From positions 1 to 38,757 of the forward strand of contig CAKUFI010000022.1 in the NCBI GenBank assembly GCA_934647305.1: a stretch of 38,757 nucleotides of DNA. The letters run 5' to 3'. Numbering within the stretch: position 1 is the first letter of the stretch; every line of letters begins with the position of its first letter. This DNA comes from an uncultured Clostridia bacterium (GTDB taxonomy: Bacteria; Bacillota; Clostridia; Christensenellales; Aristaeellaceae). Shown in pieces: positions 33,131 to 38,757 of this stretch. A model generated the notes under the pieces. The model saw nothing but the letters and a program-made list of their open reading frames with translations, did no database searches and was not told the origin of the DNA. The position numbers and the translations under genes were made by a program.

Positions 33131-33179
33131 GATCATATTCTGCACATTCGCGTGCACGCGCGATCATTTTCTGCACATT
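33131..33179. promoter_or_regulatory. Direct repeats flanking a perfect palindrome
   Basis: GATCATATTCTGCACATT (33131-33148) and GATCATTTTCTGCACATT (33162-33179) are direct repeats with a 31-bp period and one mismatch. Between them lies the perfect 12-bp palindrome CGCGTGCACGCG (33149-33160). The site lies between divergent genes, 107 nt upstream of the exported protein gene and about 55 nt before the dtxR-like -35. The remaining bases of the 352-nt region (33025-33376) hold the promoter at 33232-33260 and nothing else I recognise. Confidence 0.6.
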
Positions 33180-33231
33180 TTGGTTTTTCAAGGCGAAAAA
33201 CGGCTTTTTCGTGCAGTTAGACCTCTTTTAC

Positions 33232-33260
33232 TTGCAAGAAAGCATCTTCTGTGGTATACT
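33232..33260 (+). promoter_or_regulatory. Promoter of the DtxR-family gene
   Basis: TTGCAA (33232-33237) and TATACT (33255-33260) are 17 nt apart, giving a leader of about 110 nt before the regulator gene. Confidence 0.6.
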
Positions 33261-33376
33261 GGTAAAAAAGTAAGCGCGAATCAACTGGGCCGGTTCATGG
33301 ATCGCAGCGACAAACGTCTTCGCCCCGGTATCGCCCTGAAAGCGCGTCAGCCCACGACCAAGACAGAGGTGAGAAC

Positions 33377-33760
33377 ATGCGAATCCTTGAATCCTCGGAA
33401 GACTATTTGGAAGCCATGCTCATGATGAAGGAGAAGCACGGCTACATCCGCTCCATCGACATCGCCATGGAGCTGGGCGTGACCAAGCCGAGCGTCAGCT
33501 ACGCCACCAAGCGCCTGCGCGAAAACGGCTACATCACGATGGACCGCGAGGGCCTGATTACCCTGACCGACAAGGGCCGCGAGATCGCCGAGCGCATCTA
33601 TGACCGGCACAAGCGCCTGACCGAGTTCCTCATGTACCTGGGCGTGGACGAGGAAACCGCCCGCACCGACGCGTGCAAGATCGAGCACGACCTGAGCGAG
33701 GCCTCCTTCCAGGCGCTCAAGAAGCACGCGGAGAACCACCTGGGCCTGCACAGCAAATAA
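33377..33760 (+). CDS. DtxR/MntR-family metal-dependent repressor
   Basis: A 127-aa regulator of the short MntR-like type: N-terminal winged helix-turn-helix (IDIAMELGVTKPSVSYATKRL, in two visible halves) and a metal-binding dimerisation domain, without the SH3-like domain. The likely metal ligands are Asp9, Glu12, His78, Cys100, Glu103 and His104. Asp9 is as in MntR (Mn-responsive), but Cys100 replaces the MntR glutamate and is as in DtxR/IdeR (Fe-responsive). Metal specificity therefore cannot be assigned. The ribosome binding site is GAGGTGAG. It may be cotranscribed with the YdcF-like gene 5 nt downstream. Confidence 0.85.
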   Translation: MRILESSEDYLEAMLMMKEKHGYIRSIDIAMELGVTKPSVSYATKRLRENGYITMDREGLITLTDKGREIAERIYDRHKRLTEFLMYLGVDEETARTDACKIEHDLSEASFQALKKHAENHLGLHSK

Positions 33761-33765
33761 CAGCC

Positions 33766-34356
33766 ATGCTCTCGCCGCAGGCAATCACCGACTTCATCTT
33801 TCTTCAGGACGCGCCGCGCCTGTGCGACGTGATCCTGATTCCGGGCTGCTCCCACCCCGAGCTGCCCGAATTCGCCGCGCGGCTCTACCGCGAGGGCTAT
33901 GCGCCCCTGCTGCTGCCCAGCGGCCGCTTTTCGATCAAGCGGGAAGGCTTCCCCTCGCAGCGCCTGCGCGGCACGCGCTATGAGGGAACATACCCGACCG
34001 AGTTCGACTTCCTGCGCCGCGTGCTCACAGATAACGGCGTGCCCGATTCGGCCATACTGCGCGAAGACCGTGCCGCTCACACGCTCGAAAACGCCTTCTT
34101 TTCCAGGCAGGCGCTCGACGCGGCCGGACTGCGCGTGCACACCGCCATCGTCTGCTGCCAGGCCTTTCACGCCCGGCGCGCGTTCCTGTCCTACGCCCGC
34201 GCCTTTCCCGAGGCGAAGCTCCTGACCGTGCCGGTCGAAACGCAGGGCATATCGCGGGACAGCTGGTTTGCGGCCGAGGAGGGCAGGCGGCGCGTCTGCG
34301 GCGAGCTCGAGCGCTGCCGCCGTTATTTCGGCGAAACGCCGCCCGATTTTCCCTGA
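33766..34356 (+). CDS. YdcF/ElyC-like DUF218 protein
   Basis: A 196-aa protein of the DUF218/YdcF family. Family features are the N-terminal VILIPGCSHPELPEFAARLY, the TYPTEFDFLRRVLTDNGVP segment and REDRAAHTLENAFFSRQAL with the conserved acidic and asparagine residues. AIVCCQAFHARRAFLSYAR follows. No membrane segment is present, so this is a soluble, YdcF-like form; some relatives act on the cell envelope. The start is ATG at 33766, 5 nt after the regulator's stop codon. Its ribosome binding site is weak, suggesting translational coupling. Confidence 0.8.
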   Translation: MLSPQAITDFIFLQDAPRLCDVILIPGCSHPELPEFAARLYREGYAPLLLPSGRFSIKREGFPSQRLRGTRYEGTYPTEFDFLRRVLTDNGVPDSAILREDRAAHTLENAFFSRQALDAAGLRVHTAIVCCQAFHARRAFLSYARAFPEAKLLTVPVETQGISRDSWFAAEEGRRRVCGELERCRRYFGETPPDFP

Positions 34357-34385
34357 TTTCAGCCATCCCCAGAATTTCCGAGGGA

Positions 34386-34615
34386 TTCAGCCTTCCTGCC
34401 CCCTCTCCAGTCTCCGCTAAAAATCGAAGATTTTTCAGGCGCGGAGCCTGCAAGGAAACGCTTTTTTCTCTGGAAAATGGGATTTACAAAAACCGCCCCG
34501 TGCCCACCATGCTTACTTGCTCGGCCTTCTTATGGAGAGGCGGCAGCAAGTGGAGCCGGGCACTGCCCGGTCGAGAGGGTTGCGGCCCTCTCGAGCTCTC
34601 CGGTTTTTTCGACAG
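34386..34615 (+). repeat. Mosaic hairpin cassette (block E)
   Basis: It follows the YdcF-like gene in the same orientation as block C follows its gene. It starts at the CAGCCTTCCTGCC junction of block C. It then has the CTCCGC/GCGGAG module and CCTGCAAGGAAACGC, but where block C has a GGCGC-rich stem it has other sequence and a single 30-bp unit (34541-34570, arms CCGGGC/GCCCGG). It rejoins block C at CGAGAGGG/CCCTCTCG (34572-34593). The remaining 34616-34665 holds nothing recognised. No gene is seen. Confidence 0.85.
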
Positions 34616-34665
34616 TCGGTCATCCGCCGGAATTTCCGGGGGATTTTTTCTGTGTGCCCAGCGTC

Positions 34666-34694
34666 TTGTAAAATGGGAAAGAATAAGGTATAAT
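34666..34694 (+). promoter_or_regulatory. Promoter of the sugar-isomerase-like gene
   Basis: TTGTAA (34666-34671) and TATAAT (34689-34694) are 17 nt apart. The -10 lies 50 nt upstream of the GTG start. Confidence 0.75.
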
Positions 34695-34744
34695 AGAGTG
34701 GATCATGGATATTCATCACCGCAGGAAACGGGAGGGGAAGGTTT

Positions 34745-35494
34745 GTGCTGATTCCCGGACTGGTCTCAATTTCTTTCCGAAAAAAGTCGCCCGAGGAAAT
34801 CATCTCGCTGTGCGTCCGCGCGGGACTGCGGGCGGTCGAGTGGGGCGGTGACGTGCACGTGCCCGCGGGTGACGTTTCGCGCGCCCGGGAGGTACTCTCG
34901 CGCACGAGGGACGCGGGGCTGAGCACGTGCTCCTACGGCAGCTACTATCGCCTGGGTCAGCCGGACGGCGAGTTCATGCAGGCGCTGGACTGCGCGTCGG
35001 CCCTCGAAACGCCGGTCATGCGCATCTGGGCGGGCACGAAGGGCTCGCACGAGGCTTTGCCTGACGAGCGCGGCGCGTGGACGGAGCAGCTTAATCGCCT
35101 GAGCGAGGCGGCGGGCACGCGCGGCGTAACGCTGGCGCTCGAGTACCACTCGGGCACCCTGACCGACTCCCGCGAGGGCGCGCAGGCGCTGCTTCGTGAG
35201 ACCAGCGCCTGCCGGTTCTACTGGCAGCCCCGCTGGGACTGGCGCGAGGAGGAGCGCCTCGCCTCGCTTGCCGATGTGTCGAGTAGGCTCTCGCACCTGC
35301 ACGTGTTCACCTGGACGGGCGCGGGCGAGCGGCTGCCGCTTCAGGCCGGCGAGGCCATGTGGCGAAAGGTCTTCAGCCAGGTTCACGGCACGCGCGGCGC
35401 GCTGCTCGAGTTCGTGAAGGGCGATTCGGACGAACAGCTGCTCTCGGACGCGGCCTGCCTGAAAAACTGGATCGAGGAGGCGGGCCAGGCATGA
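34745..35494 (+). CDS. Sugar phosphate isomerase/epimerase-like TIM barrel
   Basis: A 249-aa protein of the xylose-isomerase-like (AP endonuclease 2 type) TIM-barrel superfamily. It starts with GLVSISFRKKSPEEIISLCV and has GLRAVEWGGDVHVP, VMRIWAGTK, LALEYHSGTLTDS and LLEFVKGDS, giving the acidic and histidine residues usual for the metal site at strand ends. Substrate and reaction are unknown. The start is GTG at 34745 with GGGAGG upstream; this is the first start codon after the promoter in this frame. The stop overlaps the next gene's ATG (ATGA). Confidence 0.8.
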   Translation: MLIPGLVSISFRKKSPEEIISLCVRAGLRAVEWGGDVHVPAGDVSRAREVLSRTRDAGLSTCSYGSYYRLGQPDGEFMQALDCASALETPVMRIWAGTKGSHEALPDERGAWTEQLNRLSEAAGTRGVTLALEYHSGTLTDSREGAQALLRETSACRFYWQPRWDWREEERLASLADVSSRLSHLHVFTWTGAGERLPLQAGEAMWRKVFSQVHGTRGALLEFVKGDSDEQLLSDAACLKNWIEEAGQA

Positions 35495-35787
35495 GCAGAC
35501 TGTGGATGCGCCTGATCAGGCGCCACCGGATCGACCGCCAGGACACGATTCCCTGCCTGTGGGGCGAGGAAAAGGACGCGCTGGCCGAGCTGTGCCACCA
35601 GTTCGACGTGCCCGTGCCTATCTGGCTGGACAAGCAGGAGCACGAGTGGGCCGACTTCCGCCGCACCGCCTTCACTCAGGATCAGTTCATCGAGGAAATC
35701 CGCTTCGACCGCATGGAAATCGAGTTTCTCGACGACACCGGCAAAAAACGCGTCAGCCGCGACCCCCGCAACGACTTCAGCACGTAA
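35491..35787 (+). CDS. Small hypothetical protein
   Basis: A 98-aa soluble protein with no recognised domain. It starts with a basic segment (SRLWMRLIRRHRIDRQ), has a single CLW near residue 22 and ends in a charged tail. Its ATG overlaps the preceding gene's stop (ATGA), so the two are translationally coupled. The sequence IWLDKQEHEWADFRRTAFT in the middle is distinctive. No membrane segment or signal is visible. A real gene is supported by the coupling and by codon use like its neighbours. Confidence 0.7.
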   Translation: MSRLWMRLIRRHRIDRQDTIPCLWGEEKDALAELCHQFDVPVPIWLDKQEHEWADFRRTAFTQDQFIEEIRFDRMEIEFLDDTGKKRVSRDPRNDFST

Positions 35788-36190
35788 GGGGGGAGACGAG
35801 GGAAACGCTGGGGAGGCCGCCTTTTTGAAAAAGGCGCCTCCCCAGGCCCCACCCGGAAAACACTATGATCCACATAACAAAATGCATTGGAGCAGTGTAA
35901 TTCCCCGAATGAATCGCGGGTTGGGTAGAGCGGGTTAGAGCAGTGTGGTTCTCCGAGCGTGGTGTGGGACGGACGGAGCCGATTGGAGCAAAGCGGTTCC
36001 CCAAAAACGAGGCATGAATCGCAGGTTCGCCTGCACTGCCCGAAAGCCCCCCTGAAAGGGGAGGTGGCCGCGAAGCGGACGGTGGGGTTCACGTCGGCAG
36101 CGCCGACAGATGTTTTTCGGGCATGTCCCGGAAAACCGCAGACCTTGGCCGCTTCAATCTATGGCGGCCAATGATCGTCGAGAGAATCCG

Positions 36191-36310
36191 CGGCAGCAAG
36201 TGGCAGTCGACACTGTCGACCGGCAGCAAGTGGCAGTCGACACTGTCGACCGGCAGCAAGTGGCAGTCGGCCCTGCCGACCGGCAGCAGGTGGCAGTCGG
36301 CACTGCCGAC
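36191..36310 (+). repeat. Four tandem 30-bp hairpin units (array 1)
   Basis: Units at 36191, 36221, 36251 and 36281. Each has the arm CGGCAGCAAGTGG (AGG in unit 4), then a 6-bp stem: GTCGAC/GTCGAC in units 1-2 and GTCGGC/GCCGAC in units 3-4. The loops are ACT, ACT, CCT and ACT. Confidence 0.95.
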
Positions 36311-36369
36311 CCGGAAGCAGACCTTGGCCGCTCCAATCTATGGCGGCCAATGGTCGTCGAGAGAATCCG

Positions 36370-36489
36370 CGGCAGCAAGTGGCAGTCGGCCCTGCCGACC
36401 GGCAGCAAGTGGCCGTCGACACTGTCGACCGGCAGCAAGTGGCAGTCGGCCCTGCCGACCGGCAGCAGGTGGCAGTCGGCCCTGCCGAC
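36370..36489 (+). repeat. Four tandem 30-bp hairpin units (array 2)
   Basis: Units at 36370, 36400, 36430 and 36460, separated from array 1 by a 59-bp spacer with the TTGGCCGC hairpin. Stems are GTCGGC/GCCGAC in three units and GTCGAC/GTCGAC in the second. All four keep full pairing. Confidence 0.95.
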
Positions 36490-36606
36490 CCGGAAAACCG
36501 CAGACCTTGGCCGCTCCAATCTATGGCGGCCAACGGTCGTCGAGAGGATGCGCGGCAGCATGTGCGTGCAGGCTCAGCCTGCACGGCTGGAAAGAGAGGA
36601 TAGAGG

Positions 36607-37545
36607 ATGGTAAACGCAAAGGCCATGATGAAGGCGCTGCGCCTGACCGAGCTGGCCCCGGCGCCGGCCGAGGAGCTCAGGATTGAGGCCAGCGACATGA
36701 ACCGCCCGGGTCTGCAGCTCTCCGGCTTCTGGGAGCACTTCGCCTATGAGCGGCCGCAGATCCTGGGACTGGTTGAGACCAGCTACCTGCGCAGCCTGGA
36801 GCCTGCCATTCGCCGGGAGCGGCTGGAGCGCTTCGTGAGCTACGATCTGCCCTGCATCATCATCTGCCGCCACCTGGCCGGGATGGACGACCTGATCGAT
36901 ATGGCCCGGGCGCGCAGCATACCGGTCTATCGCTCGGACAGCGACACCACGCAGCTAATCGTGGAGCTGATCTATTACCTGAACGGGGCGCTCGCGCCCA
37001 GTACCCGCATGCACGGCGTGCTGGTGGAGATCTACGGCGTGGGCGTGCTGATCACGGGCAACAGCGGCGTGGGCAAGAGCGAGGCGGCGCTGGAGCTGCT
37101 CAAGCGCGGACACCGGCTGGTGGCAGACGACGCGGTGGACATTCGCCGGGTCAGCGCGGGCAGGCTGGTCGGCCAGGCGCCGGAGATGGTGCGCAACTTC
37201 ATGGAGATTCGCGGCATCGGCATCATCAACGTGGCCACGCTGTTCGGCATCGGCTCGGTGATGCAGTCCAAGAGCATCGACATGGTGGTGCACCTGGAGC
37301 ACTGGCAGCAGGACAAGGAGTACGACCGCCTGGGCCTGACCGACGAGACGCGGAAGATCCTGGACGTGGACGTGCCCTGGCTGCTGATGCCCATCCGGCC
37401 GGGACGCAACCTGGCCGTAGTGCTCGAGGTGGCGGCGCGCAACCTGCGCCTCAAGCAGCAGGGCTACAGCGCGGCGAAGGATCTGGAGCAGCGCTTCAAC
37501 GAGCGCATGGCCAGAGGCTTCAGCGAGAACGATTACGCAGACTGA
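36607..37545 (+). CDS. hprK: HPr kinase/phosphorylase
   Basis: A 312-aa bifunctional enzyme that phosphorylates or dephosphorylates Ser46 of HPr, the central switch of carbon catabolite repression in Bacillota. The Walker A GNSGVGKS is at residues 151-158. The family signature HRLVADDAVDIRR, the EIRGIGIINV segment and the C-terminal PVRPGRN-like motif (here MPIRPGRNLAVVLEVAARN) follow. Length is normal. It is followed 31 nt downstream by a ROK glucokinase gene. The ribosome binding site AGAGAGGA lies 7 nt beyond the last repeat hairpin of block F, so the transcript leader likely contains repeat-derived structure. Confidence 0.95.
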   Translation: MVNAKAMMKALRLTELAPAPAEELRIEASDMNRPGLQLSGFWEHFAYERPQILGLVETSYLRSLEPAIRRERLERFVSYDLPCIIICRHLAGMDDLIDMARARSIPVYRSDSDTTQLIVELIYYLNGALAPSTRMHGVLVEIYGVGVLITGNSGVGKSEAALELLKRGHRLVADDAVDIRRVSAGRLVGQAPEMVRNFMEIRGIGIINVATLFGIGSVMQSKSIDMVVHLEHWQQDKEYDRLGLTDETRKILDVDVPWLLMPIRPGRNLAVVLEVAARNLRLKQQGYSAAKDLEQRFNERMARGFSENDYAD

Positions 37546-37576
37546 CAGACATACTATTTTTAGGAGGTATTTTCAG

Positions 37577-38512
37577 ATGGTATACGTAGGAATTGACGTG
37601 GGCGGCACCGGTCTCAAGGCCGGCGTGGTGGATGAAAACGGCAAGATGCTTTCCAAGGTCTCCTGCCCGACCGGCGTGGAGCGCGGCTATGGCCCGGTGA
37701 TCAAGGACATGGCGAATCTCGCCCTCAAGGCCATCGAGGAAAGCGGCGTGCCCATGGAAGAGGTTCACTCCATCGGCATCGGCATCCCCGGCATACTCGA
37801 CCCCCGCACCGGCATCGTGCCCTTCTGCACCAACCTGGGCTGGCACCGCGTGCCCCTGATCGAGGAAATGCACAAGTACATCGACAAGCCCATCCTGGTG
37901 GACAACGACGCCACCGTCGCCGCGCTGGCCGAATCGGTCGCGGGCGCGTGCGCAGGCGTGAAGAACTCGGTCTTCCTGACGCTGGGCACCGGCGTGGGCG
38001 GCGGCATCGTGATCGACGGCAAGGTCTACTCCGGCCCCCACGGCGTCGCGTCCGAGCTGGGCCACATGATCGTGGTCGTGGACGGCGAGGAGTGCACCTG
38101 CGGCAACCATGGCTGCTGGGAGCGCTACGCCAGCGCCACCGCGCTCATCCGCCTGGGCCACGAGGCCGTCAAGCGCCATCCCGACAGCGCGATGGCCGCG
38201 CGCGGCGACGAGCTCAACGCCAAGGATGTCACTGACGCCGCCAGGGCAGGCGATCCGGCCGCCGTCGAGGCGTTCGACCGCTACACCTACTACCTGGCCG
38301 TGGGCATGGTCAACATCATCAACTTCTTCGACCCCGAGATCATCGCGGTCGGCGGCGGCGTGTCCGGCGCGGGCGAGTTCCTGCTGCAGCCGGTTCGCGA
38401 GAAGCTCAAGAAGCTGATCTTCTACAAGGACATGCCCTATGCCGAGGTCAAGCTGGCCACGATGGGCAACGACGCAGGCATCGTCGGCGCGGCCATGCTG
38501 GGCAAACTGTAA
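37577..38512 (+). CDS. glcK: ROK-family glucokinase
   Basis: A 311-aa cytoplasmic sugar kinase of the ROK family, most like bacterial glucokinase: it phosphorylates glucose at carbon 6. The phosphate-binding loop GIDVGGTGLKAGVV (about residues 5-18), the NDATVAALAE active-site segment, GTGVGGGIVIDG, ELGHM and the full zinc motif CTCGNHGCWE are all present. It has an excellent GGAGG ribosome binding site and lies 31 nt after hprK; the two are likely cotranscribed. In contrast to the ROK protein at the left end of the window, it is a canonical zinc-containing form. Confidence 0.9.
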   Translation: MVYVGIDVGGTGLKAGVVDENGKMLSKVSCPTGVERGYGPVIKDMANLALKAIEESGVPMEEVHSIGIGIPGILDPRTGIVPFCTNLGWHRVPLIEEMHKYIDKPILVDNDATVAALAESVAGACAGVKNSVFLTLGTGVGGGIVIDGKVYSGPHGVASELGHMIVVVDGEECTCGNHGCWERYASATALIRLGHEAVKRHPDSAMAARGDELNAKDVTDAARAGDPAAVEAFDRYTYYLAVGMVNIINFFDPEIIAVGGGVSGAGEFLLQPVREKLKKLIFYKDMPYAEVKLATMGNDAGIVGAAMLGKL

Positions 38513-38528
38513 CAAAGAGCATAAAGAT

Positions 38529-38561
38529 GGAGCCGTCCCTCACAAATGGGGCGGCTCCTTT
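38529..38561 (+). terminator. Intrinsic terminator after the glucokinase gene
   Basis: GGAGCCG (38529-38535) pairs with CGGCTCC (38552-38558), with further CCC/GGG pairing inside, then a short TTT. The repeat cassette at 38563 begins right after it. Confidence 0.75.
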
Positions 38562-38562
38562 C

Positions 38563-38757
38563 AGCTTGTCAAAAAAGTTTTGACAAGCTGGTGGACGGGG
38601 AAGCAAGCTCCCCGCCAGGTGCCGCGCCTCAAATCTGCGATTTGAGCCGTCGGCAGTTTCGCCAAGGGCGAAACCTGAAAACCCAAGGGTTTTCAGCCTT
38701 CCTGCCACCCTCTCCAGTTTTGCTGAAATCTAAGAGATTTCAGCAAAACTGGAGAGG
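38563..38757 (+). repeat. Mosaic hairpin cassette (block G), cut by the window end
   Basis: Five modules in the same order as block C: AGCTTGTCAAAA arms (38563-38589), GGGGA arms, CTCAAATC arms, GTTTCGCC arms and CTGAAAACCC arms. Stems are kept, with one mismatch in the CTCAAATC module, while loops differ (for example AAG for AAA). After the shared CCTTCCTGCCACC it departs from block C into a perfect 23-bp inverted repeat (38709-38757) with an AAG loop. It continues at least to the end of the window. Confidence 0.88.

Larger units (their letters stand above)
35808..36585 (+). repeat. Mosaic hairpin-repeat region (block F)
   Basis: A 38-nt terminator-like hairpin (35808-35845) is followed by a CCCGGAAAACAC tail, short direct repeats of GGTTAGAGC/GATTGGAGC type, and a GAAGCGGACGGTGGGGTTC segment shared with 17941-17959. 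Then come GTCGG-hairpin and TTGGCCGC-type hairpins (36089-36190), two arrays of four 30-bp units, and a 9-bp hairpin (36565-36585) just before the hprK ribosome binding site. The long open frames here exist only because the period is a multiple of three. I see no gene in 35788-36606. Confidence 0.88.

Noticed and set aside
36191..36489. Possible CRISPR array
   Set aside because: The units are directly contiguous and 30 bp long with no unique spacers; the only spacer is itself a repeat module, and no cas genes are present.
36110..36686. Long overlapping open frames on both strands across the 30-bp arrays, encoding peptides repeated every 10 residues
   Set aside because: The 30-bp period is a multiple of three and contains no stop codon, so open frames arise automatically in several frames. 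There is no ribosome binding site or start consistent with the neighbours.

Overview
This is a GC-rich chromosomal window of about 38.8 kb from a low-redox, Gram-positive-type bacterium, most likely a member of the Clostridia (Bacillota). The clues are HPr kinase (hprK), an AddB-type nuclease subunit, a GlpP antiterminator, LplABC-style sugar transporters with an AraC/YesN-like sensor regulator, a YARHG-domain secreted protein, strong GGAGG ribosome binding sites and sigma-A-type promoters with 17-base spacers. A precise genus cannot be read from the sequence; an uncultured gut lineage is a guess. I saw no rRNA, tRNA, CRISPR array, transposase or phage gene.

Layout from left to right. 1-1715: GlpP-like antiterminator and a zinc-motif-less ROK kinase (minus). 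1785-4591: a secreted peptidoglycan-binding/YARHG protein and tRNA-t6A dehydratase TcdA (minus). 4749-5762: galE (plus). 5953-11792: a complete oppBCDFA peptide importer (minus). 12202-13981: a cupin and a ferredoxin-like protein, divergent from a Crp/Fnr regulator, resembling hcp-associated stress modules. 14043-17339: addB without addA. 18361-20529: a GNAT protein and sn-glycerol-1-phosphate dehydrogenase. 21004-29867: a six-gene carbohydrate operon (binding protein, two permeases, membrane-bound AraC sensor, two cytoplasmic glycosidase-like proteins). 30187-31551: brnQ. 31886-33024: two small exported proteins. 33377-35787: a DtxR-family regulator, a YdcF-like protein, a sugar-phosphate-isomerase-like TIM barrel and a small hypothetical protein. 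36607-38512: hprK and a ROK glucokinase.

The most unusual content is not protein coding. Blocks downstream of gene 3' ends (1-107, 5778-5850, 17363-18372, 20617-20992, 31556-31620, 34386-34615, 35808-36585, 38563-38757) are chains of short hairpin modules that recur in different combinations. One module is a unit of exactly 30 bp: a fixed arm CGGCAGCAAGTGG followed by a 6-bp hairpin. At least 14 units are present, and although three different stem sequences occur, each unit keeps all six base pairs. Other modules also show compensatory changes, nested insertions and exchange of parts between blocks. One family lies in the same orientation as the upstream gene in 4 of 4 cases and twice starts immediately after an intrinsic terminator stem. 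No mobility gene is in the window, so any mobilising enzyme would act in trans. This family of mosaic hairpin cassettes is my main candidate for a previously undescribed system.

How the genes fit together: the window serves carbon and nitrogen acquisition (Opp, LplABC-type importer, BrnQ), intracellular sugar processing (two ROK kinases, GalE, glycosidase-like proteins) and global carbon control (HprK with glucokinase). The Crp/ferredoxin/cupin and DtxR genes suggest redox or metal sensing.
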